Counted from the first letter of the stretch, positions 8,875-17,450 are shown. The stretch: 64,000 nucleotides of DNA from an uncultured Lachnospiraceae bacterium (GCA_947165025.1 CAMUYQ010000011.1:17552-81551); one strand, 5' to 3'. Numbers and translations are program-made. The notes: generated by a model from the letters alone, not told the origin.

Positions 8875-10104
8875 ATGAAGATTACTGCACTTGTGAAGAT
8901 TGCAAATGAATGTGAGATTATCGAGTCTTTTGTAAGGTATAATTTCAATATCGTAGATAGTATGACGATCATCAGTAGCTGTTGTGTAGATAACACGCTG
9001 AGGATTCTTAGAAAACTTATTAAGGAGGGTTTTGATATTGATCTTATAGAGGAGACTGAGATTGCATTTGAAGAGAGGTATATTGACAACAAGTATTTAA
9101 AGAGGATAGCTGATAAGAGCAATTCGGATATTGTCATTCCGCTTGACGCGGATGAGTTTATTGGCGGAGATGGTAATCCGAGAGAGATACTTGATAAACT
9201 AAGTCCAGACAGGGTTTATATTGTTAACTGGAAAAACTATGCGATCAGAGAGCAGGATGATTTTCATGAAGCTTTTATTCCTAAACGATTGATGTATGTG
9301 AAGAAGAACTATCCGGGGAATAGAGAAACTAAAGTTATTATTCCTACTGCCCTTATAAGGAGTAGCGAGATTGTAATGACCGCGGGAAGACACTCAGCCA
9401 TAGGCAAACACGTTGCCACGGAAGAATTGCCTTCGATCAAAATATGTCATTTCCCGGTTACAAGTAAGGAACAGTATAAGAGGATGGTATATGAAGAAAG
9501 AATTAAAGTAATAATAAGGCATACGCTGGGCAATAGTGATGGATATCATAAGTTCAGACAACTTGAATTACTTCAAAGTGGGGCGGATTTTTATGATGTT
9601 GCAAATGATTACGGTCTTGGAATAGAGGAGGATGCAAAGCTTGAGCTGGAATACGATCCGCTCGATTTATCGTTTTGTAGCCCGGGAAGTCTTGAACTTA
9701 AGTATACTGATTTGATAGTGGTTGATGCGTTCGACGGGGTGTTCAAGACAGGACAATTGATGGCTATAAAGTCCTATAATCTGGAACGTGATAAAGAGGA
9801 TGATCTGGCAAAGAAAACAGTTCTGATATTTGGAACCGGGATTGGCGAAGACAAACTATTTAACGGCTGTCCGGAAAACATTGTAAACATTCGCGCTTAC
9901 ATAGATAATGATCCCGGAAAACAGTTGCGTATATACAAAAAAAGACTCGTTATACCTCCTGAATACATCCGATTTTTTAGGTATGATCAGATTATAATTT
10001 CAACAGGTAAGTTTTTTGATGAAATGTATAGTCAATTGATCGAATTGGGTGTTCCGGACGAAATGATTGGAACAGCGGGATATTTTTTTGATCTTATAGA
10101 TTAG
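8875..10104 (+). CDS. Glycosyltransferase (GT2-like, DADEF type) with C-terminal Rossmann-like domain
   Basis: About 409 residues. The N-terminal part resembles the GT2-like family that begins with an ALVKIANECEIIESFVRYN-type strand and helix and carries DADEF as the metal-binding motif (near residue 93). The C-terminal 96 residues form the recurrent module: VLIFGTGIGEDK, AYIDNDPG, IIISTGKFFDEM. Start: ATG 8875 has AAAGGA six bases upstream and is preferred over the upstream in-frame TTG at 8860. Part of the tightly packed cluster, presumably one transfer step of the same polymer. Confidence 0.78.
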   Translation: MKITALVKIANECEIIESFVRYNFNIVDSMTIISSCCVDNTLRILRKLIKEGFDIDLIEETEIAFEERYIDNKYLKRIADKSNSDIVIPLDADEFIGGDGNPREILDKLSPDRVYIVNWKNYAIREQDDFHEAFIPKRLMYVKKNYPGNRETKVIIPTALIRSSEIVMTAGRHSAIGKHVATEELPSIKICHFPVTSKEQYKRMVYEERIKVIIRHTLGNSDGYHKFRQLELLQSGADFYDVANDYGLGIEEDAKLELEYDPLDLSFCSPGSLELKYTDLIVVDAFDGVFKTGQLMAIKSYNLERDKEDDLAKKTVLIFGTGIGEDKLFNGCPENIVNIRAYIDNDPGKQLRIYKKRLVIPPEYIRFFRYDQIIISTGKFFDEMYSQLIELGVPDEMIGTAGYFFDLID

Positions 10105-10128
10105 GTAAAAATCAGCGGGGAATTGAAT

Positions 10129-11175
10129 GTGAATATTGCACTCGGGTTCAAACATGGTGAAATAAATGGTCCCACCGTTCATACAACGGATGTAAAGGGG
10201 ACGGATTTTCCCTGTTGCTTTATTGATAAAGACAGCTATATTGTCAGCGCTCTTGTAAAGACAGGTCTGGATATTCATTTTGGGGATAATCTCTATAATC
10301 TTCAAATAGGGAAGTACACGTCGCTTGCTGAAGATATTCTGTTTATAATTGATATGGATCATGATTATTCAGCTGTTTGCCAGGGGTGGCAGGTTAGTGA
10401 ACTTAGAGGTAAGAGTTTTGATGGTGTTATCAGAAACACTGTCAAACAGCGAAAGGGGGAAGTATTAATCGGTAATGACTGCTGGATAGGTACAGGTGCC
10501 ACTATCATGAATGGAGTGATTATACATGATGGTGCAGTGGTTGCTGCTAATTCGGTGGTCACCAGGGATGTCCCTCCATACACAATTGTTGGAGGAAATC
10601 CCGCCAAAGTCATAAAGAAGAGATTTGCTGATGAGATTGTTGAAGAGCTTAAGTGGATCAGATGGTGGGATTGGGGAGAAAAAAGAATGTTATCCGCTGC
10701 AAGTGGGTTACTGAGTGATGCGGAAGTGTTTGTGAAAGAATACTATGAGGAATCCCGTAACCAGATAATACGCTTATCCGAAAGAAATCCCTTTTTCACC
10801 AGAATGAAAAAAGCAGAAAAGGTATTTGCATATATTGTGGATGACGAATCACCTGTTCCATCATATCCTAGCATAATAAAGGAATTCTGCACAACGTTCT
10901 CGGAAACACACAATCAACTGGTACTATTTTTTCCTAATTACCTTAATGATAAGAAATATTTGGTTGATAGAGTTGCTGATGCACTGGAAAGGTATGAAGA
11001 TGCTGAATGCGACGTGAGCCTGGTATATGATGACAGGGCGATAATTGAGCCGGTAATAAAACATTGCGATAGTTATATAACAAGCCGTAGTATGATCAAC
11101 GTTCGTGCGGTTGGTCTTGCTGAATTGTTTGGAAAAGAAATAGTATCGGGATTCAATTCACCGATTTGGGTATAA
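10129..11175 (+). CDS. Hexapeptide-repeat acyltransferase (CatB/XAT-like) with C-terminal extension
   Basis: About 348 residues. Residues 50-175 form a left-handed beta-helix acyltransferase: LQIGKYTSLAEDI, EVLIGNDCWIGTGATIMNGV, IIHDGAVVAANSVV and the terminal PPYTIVGGNPAKVI, the classic end of the LbH xenobiotic/NodL-type acetyltransferases. Predicted to O-acetylate a sugar with acetyl-CoA. The last 130 residues (FAYIVDDESP to the end) are an additional alpha/beta region I do not recognise. Start: GTG 10129 lies 8 nt behind a GGGG; the TTG at 10123 is the alternative. Confidence 0.8.
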   Translation: MNIALGFKHGEINGPTVHTTDVKGTDFPCCFIDKDSYIVSALVKTGLDIHFGDNLYNLQIGKYTSLAEDILFIIDMDHDYSAVCQGWQVSELRGKSFDGVIRNTVKQRKGEVLIGNDCWIGTGATIMNGVIIHDGAVVAANSVVTRDVPPYTIVGGNPAKVIKKRFADEIVEELKWIRWWDWGEKRMLSAASGLLSDAEVFVKEYYEESRNQIIRLSERNPFFTRMKKAEKVFAYIVDDESPVPSYPSIIKEFCTTFSETHNQLVLFFPNYLNDKKYLVDRVADALERYEDAECDVSLVYDDRAIIEPVIKHCDSYITSRSMINVRAVGLAELFGKEIVSGFNSPIWV

Positions 11176-11182
11176 TTATAGA

Positions 11183-12610
11183 ATGAACAATAACAATCTT
11201 CTTAGTATATGCATATCAAGCTTTAATAAGAGTGAAAAATGTGTAGATCTGATCAACAAGTTGATCGGCCTGAATGATGACAGGTTGAATGTTGTTGTTT
11301 GTGATGACTGTTCTGATGCTGAAACATGGGATATGTTGCAGGGCATTAGTGACAGTCATTTTACTTTGCGTAGGAATTCGAGTAATTTAGGGGCTTGCCC
11401 GAATTGGTATGAAACAATAGATCATGGCGACGGTAAATACTGCCTTCATATACTTGACAGGGACTATATTGACACTGGAATGATCGTATCTCTGCTGGAT
11501 TTCCTTGAGAACAATGAGGTGGGTGGCGGATATCTCGGCACATTCTTTTATAATGAACGCCCCCAAAGAGTAAACGGTGAAATTGAGGTCTATAAGGGGG
11601 GACAGGATTCGGCATCAAAACTAGGAGGTTTACCATTTCACCCGACAGGATTTTTTGTAAAGAAGGATGAATGGAAAAAGGGAGATTTCAGAAAATTCTT
11701 CTATGACGAGAAAAAATATGGCATTTATCCGCACTCATATGTGATGTGCTTTATAGCTATGAATTCGGATGTTGCACTTCTTTCAGGACCATTCCATAAA
11801 TGCGTTTTTTCAAATGAAGGAAGATCGGAGTTTTATACCGGAAAGAAGATGGAATTATGGTGGGATCCTCCGGTTGTGATGAATACGAGCAGGAAGATGG
11901 TAACAGAACTTGCGGGTATATTTGATAATCAGGATTACCGTAACAACTTCATCTTGAACTGTTTTAAGCATGGCCTCGTAAGAGCAACTATCAGGAACAG
12001 GCAGGAGACTATGGATGCCGGCCAGATGACTCATTATGGACAAAAGCCTCGTGCGCTGTCGAAACACAGACTCCTTTGGATCAATTTCTGGTTTACGGTT
12101 AAGTACTATTTGTTTCAGAGAAGAAGATCAATTGGCGGTATATCGAATCTTGGTAATATCCTGAACATTTCAGGAAGCAATCGAAAAGCAATAATAAAAC
12201 TGGCCGGAACATCAAAGACAAACAAAACTGTTTTGGAGGATGATTTTCGAAAGAGTCAGGAGTTCTATTCAGTTATGTATAAATGGCTGAAGCTTAAGAA
12301 CAATGGATACAGTATAAAAGATTATTTCGAAAAGCATGGATTCCGAAGAGTGGCAATATATGGTATGCGTGAATTGGGAGAACTCTTGTATGATGAACTG
12401 CAAGGTGTTGAATGCATCCGGGTTGAATGTTGCATAGACAGAGATATGGAAGGCGCGTACAAAGGAACGCCGATCGTTAGGCCTGATGAGAAATACGACG
12501 CGGATGTTATTGTTGTGACTGCCGTTCATTATTATTGCGGGATTGAGTCTGATCTCCGTAAAAGAGTTGATTGCAAGGTTGTATCGATCGAAGACGTTCT
12601 GTACGGTTAA
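11183..12610 (+). CDS. GT2 family glycosyltransferase with C-terminal Rossmann-like domain
   Basis: 475 residues. The GT-A fold is seen in LSICISSFNKSEK, VVVCDDCSDAET and HILDRDYID, where DRD replaces the usual DxD; the acceptor region contains FHPTGFFVKKDEW. Residues 388-475 are the recurrent module, opening RRVAIYGMRELGE, with CCIDRD, VIVVTAVHYYCGIE and VVSIEDVLYG, very close to the stand-alone protein at 5761-6258. The shared pattern suggests a duplication of the module between two genes in the cluster. Starts 8 bp behind the acetyltransferase. Confidence 0.82.
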   Translation: MNNNNLLSICISSFNKSEKCVDLINKLIGLNDDRLNVVVCDDCSDAETWDMLQGISDSHFTLRRNSSNLGACPNWYETIDHGDGKYCLHILDRDYIDTGMIVSLLDFLENNEVGGGYLGTFFYNERPQRVNGEIEVYKGGQDSASKLGGLPFHPTGFFVKKDEWKKGDFRKFFYDEKKYGIYPHSYVMCFIAMNSDVALLSGPFHKCVFSNEGRSEFYTGKKMELWWDPPVVMNTSRKMVTELAGIFDNQDYRNNFILNCFKHGLVRATIRNRQETMDAGQMTHYGQKPRALSKHRLLWINFWFTVKYYLFQRRRSIGGISNLGNILNISGSNRKAIIKLAGTSKTNKTVLEDDFRKSQEFYSVMYKWLKLKNNGYSIKDYFEKHGFRRVAIYGMRELGELLYDELQGVECIRVECCIDRDMEGAYKGTPIVRPDEKYDADVIVVTAVHYYCGIESDLRKRVDCKVVSIEDVLYG

Positions 12611-12639
12611 ACTATGTGCAAATGAAGGACGGGGAAAAA

Positions 12640-13875
12640 ATGGGATCTAAAGTATCGATAATAATGCCCGTATATAATGCGGAGGAATATCTTAATGAGT
12701 CTGTCGGGGATATCCTTGCGCAGACGTATGTGGATTTTGAACTAATCTGTGTCTATGATGACGGTACCACTGACGGAAGCGTAGAAATGTTGAACGAAAT
12801 GGCAGTTCGGGATGACAGAATCCGCTTGGTATATAACGACGTCAGAGGAAGCAATGAATGCAGAAATAGGGGAATAAGTGAAGCTGTCGGAAAATATCTG
12901 CTGTTCCTTGACGCGGACGACCGGTTTGAACCGGATCTTCTTAAACTCATTTGTGATCTTGCTGAGGAGCAGAAACTTGAAGTTACAGCTTTTGATGCAG
13001 ATCTATTCAGTCATAAAACCGGAGTACATAAGAGTGCTCCAAGGCTGATCAAAAGCGAAGAGGATCCGAGCCCAGAGAATCCATTTGACGTATTGAATAC
13101 AACCGTATGGAATAAACTCTTTTTAAGCAGTTTTATCAAGCAAAACGAAATCAGATTCCGGACAGAATACAACAGTCCGACATCCTATTTTGTGTTCATG
13201 GCGCTCGCATATGCGAAGAAGATTGGGGTTGTCCGAAGAATCCTGCTTCATTACAGGATTGAAAATCCAGGAAGCACTCTGGCTAATATCGATAAATACC
13301 CGCTCGAAGCCTACGATGAGATGCTGGGGATGATGGAACGGTTAAAAAATGATGGCAGGTTTGAAGAGAAGAAAGAGATTTTCCTAAGTTTTGCAAATGA
13401 ATTTGGTACCGACCGGCTCAAGAAGATGCAGACCGCTGGAGGCTATAGGAAGTTATACGATGCTTTGAGGGATGCCGGATTAATGGATCTGCCGGAAGAT
13501 GCTGAAACACACTTGTTCAACGACAGAAAGAGAATGACTGAACTGGGGCTTCTCACAAGCGACAGTTGGGTATTCCCGATACCGCGTTCAAACGATCGTA
13601 AAAGTATCGTGATCTACGGTGGCGGAAATGTAGGTCAGGACTATTTCATCCAGGTAAAAAGACGAGATGATATTGAACTGAAGGGTTGGGTAGACCGTAG
13701 TTTCGAAAAGATCGGATTTCCGCTTCAAGCACCGCAGACTATTCTGGAAGTGGATTATGATTTTGTGGTTGTAGCAGTTTCGCACGACAAAATGGCGTCA
13801 GCAATTAAACGTGATCTTATAAAATTGGGTGTCCCGGAGAAGAAGATATTTTGGAAGAGACCGGAAAGGATATAG
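12640..13875 (+). CDS. GT2 family glycosyltransferase with C-terminal Rossmann-like domain
   Basis: 411 residues. Starts at ATG 12640 (GGGG five bases upstream), giving MGSKVSIIMPVYNAEE directly; the open frame extends to 12571 but that part runs inside the previous gene. GT-A motifs: ICVYDDGTTDGS, ECRNRGIS and LFLDADDRF. The middle region contains VWNKLFL, common in polymer-type GT2 enzymes. Residues 321-411 are the recurrent module (IVIYGGGNVGQD, GWVDRS, FVVVAVSHDKM, LGVPEKKIFW). The tail of the next gene's N-terminal module ends in the same way (GVPEEKTFWK), so these two modules are close relatives. Confidence 0.83.
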   Translation: MGSKVSIIMPVYNAEEYLNESVGDILAQTYVDFELICVYDDGTTDGSVEMLNEMAVRDDRIRLVYNDVRGSNECRNRGISEAVGKYLLFLDADDRFEPDLLKLICDLAEEQKLEVTAFDADLFSHKTGVHKSAPRLIKSEEDPSPENPFDVLNTTVWNKLFLSSFIKQNEIRFRTEYNSPTSYFVFMALAYAKKIGVVRRILLHYRIENPGSTLANIDKYPLEAYDEMLGMMERLKNDGRFEEKKEIFLSFANEFGTDRLKKMQTAGGYRKLYDALRDAGLMDLPEDAETHLFNDRKRMTELGLLTSDSWVFPIPRSNDRKSIVIYGGGNVGQDYFIQVKRRDDIELKGWVDRSFEKIGFPLQAPQTILEVDYDFVVVAVSHDKMASAIKRDLIKLGVPEKKIFWKRPERI

Positions 13876-14751
13876 ATGCGTTACATTTTCCCTTTTAAAG
13901 AAATTCCTGCCGACAGTCGTATCGTTATCTATGGTGCGACACAGACGGGGTATGATTTTTACAGACAGGTGAAGTCTACGGATTATTGCGATATCGTGGC
14001 ATGGCTCGATCGACAGTATGAATGGTGGCGTGAGATGAATCTGCCTGTTGATCCACCTGAAAGTATTAAGGGCAAGGAATTTGATATCGTTGTCCTGACT
14101 GCAGAAACCGAGCGGGTTGCTAAGTCGATGCGAAGCGATCTTGCCGGATATGGTGTTCCTGAGGAGAAAACTTTCTGGAAGGATGACTACGCAATACATG
14201 AGAATATTGTCAGCGGATACGATTCGGAACGTGTAAAGCGAGAGGCTGGTGATGCCATAGAGGAGTCACCGTTTAAATACCTGAATGAGAATACGCTTGA
14301 TATAGTTGTCAGGGTTATGTATGCCCGGGATCTTCTGGATGGATCGGATATAGAAAAGCACATGGATATGTACAAAAGGCTCATGATGAACCAGATGAAC
14401 GGTAAAGAGCCCACGGAAGACATGGTGCCGGCTTATTTTACCGAGTACAGTATGAAGAGAGGCTGGAAGGCTTTTGATACGAGCTTTCGTGAACTTATTG
14501 AATCTGTTAAGAAAAATGGATTCGCAAGGGAATACTTCATACCCGTTGACAGTGATGGAAGCCTGTTAAATGGAAGACATCGGCTTGCGGTTGCGGTTGC
14601 TCTTAATATCCCGGTCTGGACAAGAAAGTATCTGTATTCCGGATTTCATCGCAGATATGATGTTGAGTGGCTGTCAGAACTCGGGTTCTCGGATGATGAG
14701 ATTAAAGAGATAGTGGAAGAGTACCATCGGTTGAAGGAGAGTACGAAGTGA
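13876..14751 (+). CDS. Rossmann-like module fused to a ParB/sulfiredoxin-like domain
   Basis: 291 residues. Residues 14-105 are the recurrent module at the N-terminus (RIVIYGATQTGYD, AWLDRQ, IVVLTAETERV, GVPEEKTFW). The C-terminal half carries IPVDSDGSLLNGRHRL near residue 225, the signature seen in ParB/Srx-type domains where an Asp-Gly-x-His-Arg loop binds a nucleotide (CTP in ParB; ATP in sulfiredoxin). There is no HTH and no partition context, so a DNA segregation role is unlikely; a nucleotide-dependent step (for example kinase- or CTPase-like) in glycan synthesis is possible but speculative. The ATG follows the upstream stop without a gap, and the stop overlaps the next GTG. Confidence 0.7.
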   Translation: MRYIFPFKEIPADSRIVIYGATQTGYDFYRQVKSTDYCDIVAWLDRQYEWWREMNLPVDPPESIKGKEFDIVVLTAETERVAKSMRSDLAGYGVPEEKTFWKDDYAIHENIVSGYDSERVKREAGDAIEESPFKYLNENTLDIVVRVMYARDLLDGSDIEKHMDMYKRLMMNQMNGKEPTEDMVPAYFTEYSMKRGWKAFDTSFRELIESVKKNGFAREYFIPVDSDGSLLNGRHRLAVAVALNIPVWTRKYLYSGFHRRYDVEWLSELGFSDDEIKEIVEEYHRLKESTK

Positions 14752-16031
14752 GGGCGGAAGGGGTCAAGGTTTCGATCATAATGCCGTCGCTTAATGTTGC
14801 GGGGTATATAGATGAGGCGATAGCAAGCGTAAGAAAGCAGACACTTGAAGACATTGAGACCATATGTGTCGATGCGGGATCAACTGACGGAACGCGTGAG
14901 ATAATAGCAAAGCATGCGTCTGAAGATTCGCGCGTCAAGGTCATAGACAGCCCGGTAAAGAGCTACGGTTATCAGGTGAATGCAGGAATCGATGCGGCGC
15001 GCGGAGAGTACATAGCCATACTTGAGACGGATGATTATGTTGATCCGGAAATGTACGGAAGTCTGTATGATGCGGCTTCTTCCGGAAAGCACGATTATGT
15101 GAAGTGCGATTACGATGCGTACTTTATGGATGATAACGGTGAAAGAGACTTTTCGCGAAGGCATGTCGGAAGATCAGAAGATCTGTATCATGACACGTTT
15201 ATACCGAAAGAGTATCCGGATATTGCATTTGATGACTGGTATCTCTGGAATGGGATATACAGTGCGGATTTTCTGCGATCTAATAACATAAGGTTTTCTG
15301 AGACTCCGGGAGCGGCATTTCAGGATATAGGATTTCTTCACAGGACTACATCTAAGGCAAGGTCTGTCCGGTATATTGACAGATCGCTGTATAGATACTG
15401 TGTTAGCCGACCTGAAGCTTCGTCGAATTCTGACAGAACTATCTCATACATCAGGCAGGAATATGGATCGCTTTTTGAGGAGACCGGTGATGCTGAGTAT
15501 GGCCTCCTTTACAGACGACTTGCAAAATCACTTGTCAGAGCCTGCATGAACAGCAGCGATGAGTATCTGGCAAGCGATGATGCAAAAGAAATGCTTGGAT
15601 GGCTCAGGCTGCGCCTTATTGAAGGAGTAGAGTGTGGATATATTACGGTGGATATGCTGCCGTCGGGAATGAGAGAGACGTACGCTCATCTGATACCTGA
15701 GAATGATCTTCTTGAGTATCGTAAACGTAGGGCGGATGATTTTTGCACTTTTCTCGGTAAAGGGCATCCTATTGTAATATTCGGTTGCGGAATCTACGGA
15801 CGAGAAGCGCATGAGTATATCAGGCAGCTGGGATTGGACGCTTCGTGTTTCATGGATAATTCACATGCACTGTGGGATAAGTCTGTTGGAGGACTAACGG
15901 TCAGGAAGCCTCAAATGCTCCCGGAGATGCCGGGCGACACCAGATATATCGTTGCAAACGAGAATCATGCGAATGAGATAGCGGCGCAGATCGGGGAATT
16001 TGTTGCTGATGACAGGATAATGATATTCTAA
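14748..16031 (+). CDS. GT2 family glycosyltransferase with C-terminal Rossmann-like domain
   Basis: 427 residues. The GTG start overlaps the previous stop (GTGA). GT-A motifs: VSIIMPSLNVAGY, ICVDAGSTDGT and the DxD-type ILETDDYVD; KCDYDAYF and SETPGAAFQDIGF match the acceptor half common in enzymes that build capsule-like glycans. Residues 340-427 are the recurrent module (IVIFGCGIYGRE, CFMDNS, YIVANENHANEI). Last gene before the only sizeable gap in the cluster (246 bp). Confidence 0.83.
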   Translation: MRAEGVKVSIIMPSLNVAGYIDEAIASVRKQTLEDIETICVDAGSTDGTREIIAKHASEDSRVKVIDSPVKSYGYQVNAGIDAARGEYIAILETDDYVDPEMYGSLYDAASSGKHDYVKCDYDAYFMDDNGERDFSRRHVGRSEDLYHDTFIPKEYPDIAFDDWYLWNGIYSADFLRSNNIRFSETPGAAFQDIGFLHRTTSKARSVRYIDRSLYRYCVSRPEASSNSDRTISYIRQEYGSLFEETGDAEYGLLYRRLAKSLVRACMNSSDEYLASDDAKEMLGWLRLRLIEGVECGYITVDMLPSGMRETYAHLIPENDLLEYRKRRADDFCTFLGKGHPIVIFGCGIYGREAHEYIRQLGLDASCFMDNSHALWDKSVGGLTVRKPQMLPEMPGDTRYIVANENHANEIAAQIGEFVADDRIMIF

Positions 16032-16059
16032 TACTATTAGCAAGTAGTACTTTGACAAT

Positions 16060-16088
16060 TTCATACTTTACATCGCTTGTAATATAAT
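16060..16088 (+). promoter_or_regulatory. Possible promoter before the small ORF and DUF4422 gene
   Basis: TATAAT at 16083-16088 with TTCATA at 16060-16065 (17-bp spacing). A better -35 match, TTGACA at 16052-16057, is 25 bp away and too far. A second TTGACT / TATATA pair lies at 16094-16122. This suggests separate transcription of the last cluster gene. Confidence 0.45.
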
Positions 16089-16126
16089 GTCAGTTGACTA
16101 AGGCTATAGCTCATGATATATAGTAT

Positions 16127-16240
16127 ATGAATATTAATCCTGACGAGCCGGAAAAGGTACCCGGCGCTCCGGTAACGGAACCTGATATGGTGGATGATCT
16201 GCCGCCCACCCGGGATGATATTCAAAAACTCCTGATGTAA
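16127..16240 (+). CDS. Small ORF (37 residues), possible leader peptide
   Basis: Begins ATG at 16127 and ends TAA at 16240. The peptide is acidic and Pro-rich (MNINPDEPEKVPG at the start, DDIQKLLM at the end). No clear ribosome site precedes it; the upstream sequence is AT-rich. Its last codons form the 5' arm of a long inverted repeat whose 3' arm contains the ribosome site of the DUF4422 gene, so translation of this ORF would disrupt that hairpin. Coding status is uncertain; its value may be regulatory. Confidence 0.35.
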   Translation: MNINPDEPEKVPGAPVTEPDMVDDLPPTRDDIQKLLM

Positions 16241-16276
16241 AGTATGATCATTCATGTTTTATGTCAGGAGTTTTTG
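16223..16276 (+). promoter_or_regulatory. Inverted repeat that covers the ribosome site of the next gene
   Basis: Perfect 13-bp arms at 16223-16235 (CAAAAACTCCTGA) and 16264-16276 (TCAGGAGTTTTTG), loop 28 nt with a further TAAA/TTTA pairing. The 3' arm includes CAGGAG (16265-16270), the ribosome site for ATG 16278, followed by five T. It can act either as an intrinsic terminator/attenuator or as a switch that hides the ribosome site. Confidence 0.6.
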
Positions 16277-16277
16277 T

Positions 16278-17366
16278 ATGGACATGATTATTTACGGGGC
16301 CCAGGGATATGCACTGGGTGCATATAACGCAATAAAGGTTTTGGATCCGCAGAGGAAAGTGCTGTTCTTCATGGTTACTGCCATGGGGAATAATGCCGAA
16401 ACGCTTGGCGGATTGCCTGTGCGGGAGATAGGATCTGTTTCTGCGGAGTTTTCCGATATGGCTAAGAAGGATGTTGAAGTTCTGATAGCAACACCGGAAA
16501 ATGTGCAGGACGAGATCGAGGATACGCTTGAGCAGAACGGCTTTAAAAATCATACGCGTCTGACTTCCGAGAAATGGAATGAGCTGATGTGCCGGCTGAA
16601 CTCGGAAACGGGAGAGTTCACACCTCTGGAAAAGCTTCCTGCAGGTGATAAGGCAAGTCCGGTAAGCATATATATGGCAAAGTCTCACTTTGATAAACCG
16701 CTTAAAAATGCGTTTGAATTACCTGCATATTTCACACCGATACAGGTGGGAGCCGCTAATACTGATGCACGCATTGCGGATTTCAGGGATGATTCGGGCA
16801 AAAATATCTCGGCAAAGAACAGAAACTACTGTGAATTGACAGGACTTTACTGGGTTTGGAAGAATGTTCTGCAGGATGATTTTTGCGGAAGCGGTGTGGA
16901 TGAGTATATCGGATTCGCACAGTACAGGCGGATACTGATGCTGTCGGATAAGGATCTGACAAGGCTTGGCGCAAACGATGTGGATGTGGTGCTGCCGTAT
17001 CCGCTTACTTATGAGCCGGAAATAAACGCTCATCATGAGCGGTATCTGAAAGACTGTGACTGGAATGCGCTGACTACTGCGCTTAAGGAACTAAGACCGG
17101 AGTATGCCGCTGCCTTTCCGGATGTGCTAAAGCAGCAGTATATGTACAATTATAACGTTATTCTGGCTAAGAAGAGTGTTCTGGCGGATTACTGCGAGTG
17201 GCTGTTCCCTGTGCTGGAGCGTACGGAGGAGCTGTCTGTGCCGAAGGGATGCGACAGAGCTGACCGGTATATCGGTTATATGGCGGAAACACTGGAAACG
17301 CTGTACTTCATGAAGAACAGGGACAAGCTTAAAGTGTTACATACAGGGTGCAAGTTACTTGTTTGA
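16278..17366 (+). CDS. DUF4422 family protein with N-terminal Rossmann-like domain
   Basis: 362 residues from ATG 16278 (CAGGAG seven bases upstream; earlier in-frame starts lie inside the hairpin). Residues 1-105 are the recurrent module (MDMIIYGAQGYALGA, LPVREIG, VEVLIATPENVQDEIE). The remainder matches DUF4422, found in capsule and LPS-type clusters and thought to be a glycosyltransferase: NYCELTGLYWVWKN, EYIGFAQYRR and the YNYNVILAKKS region are its usual conserved blocks. A terminator 60 bp downstream ends the cluster. Other members normally lack such an N-terminal domain, so the fusion is specific to this setting. Confidence 0.8.
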   Translation: MDMIIYGAQGYALGAYNAIKVLDPQRKVLFFMVTAMGNNAETLGGLPVREIGSVSAEFSDMAKKDVEVLIATPENVQDEIEDTLEQNGFKNHTRLTSEKWNELMCRLNSETGEFTPLEKLPAGDKASPVSIYMAKSHFDKPLKNAFELPAYFTPIQVGAANTDARIADFRDDSGKNISAKNRNYCELTGLYWVWKNVLQDDFCGSGVDEYIGFAQYRRILMLSDKDLTRLGANDVDVVLPYPLTYEPEINAHHERYLKDCDWNALTTALKELRPEYAAAFPDVLKQQYMYNYNVILAKKSVLADYCEWLFPVLERTEELSVPKGCDRADRYIGYMAETLETLYFMKNRDKLKVLHTGCKLLV

Positions 17367-17426
17367 CTGCTATGTGACATTGGCTATTTTTAGTATAGAC
17401 ATTATTCACAAATATACGTATCCATT

Positions 17427-17450
17427 GCAGGCTGAAAAGCCTGCTTTTTT
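17427..17450 (+). terminator. Rho-independent terminator ending the glycan cluster
   Basis: Perfect 7-bp stem GCAGGCT/AGCCTGC (17427-17433 with 17438-17444), GAAA tetraloop, six T. Confidence 0.92.

Noticed and set aside
12571..12639. N-terminal extension of the GT2 gene at 12640
   Set aside because: It runs inside the previous gene; ATG 12640 has a ribosome site and gives the canonical GT2 start. The same reasoning removes the extensions at 34536 (aroA) and 56535 (greA).
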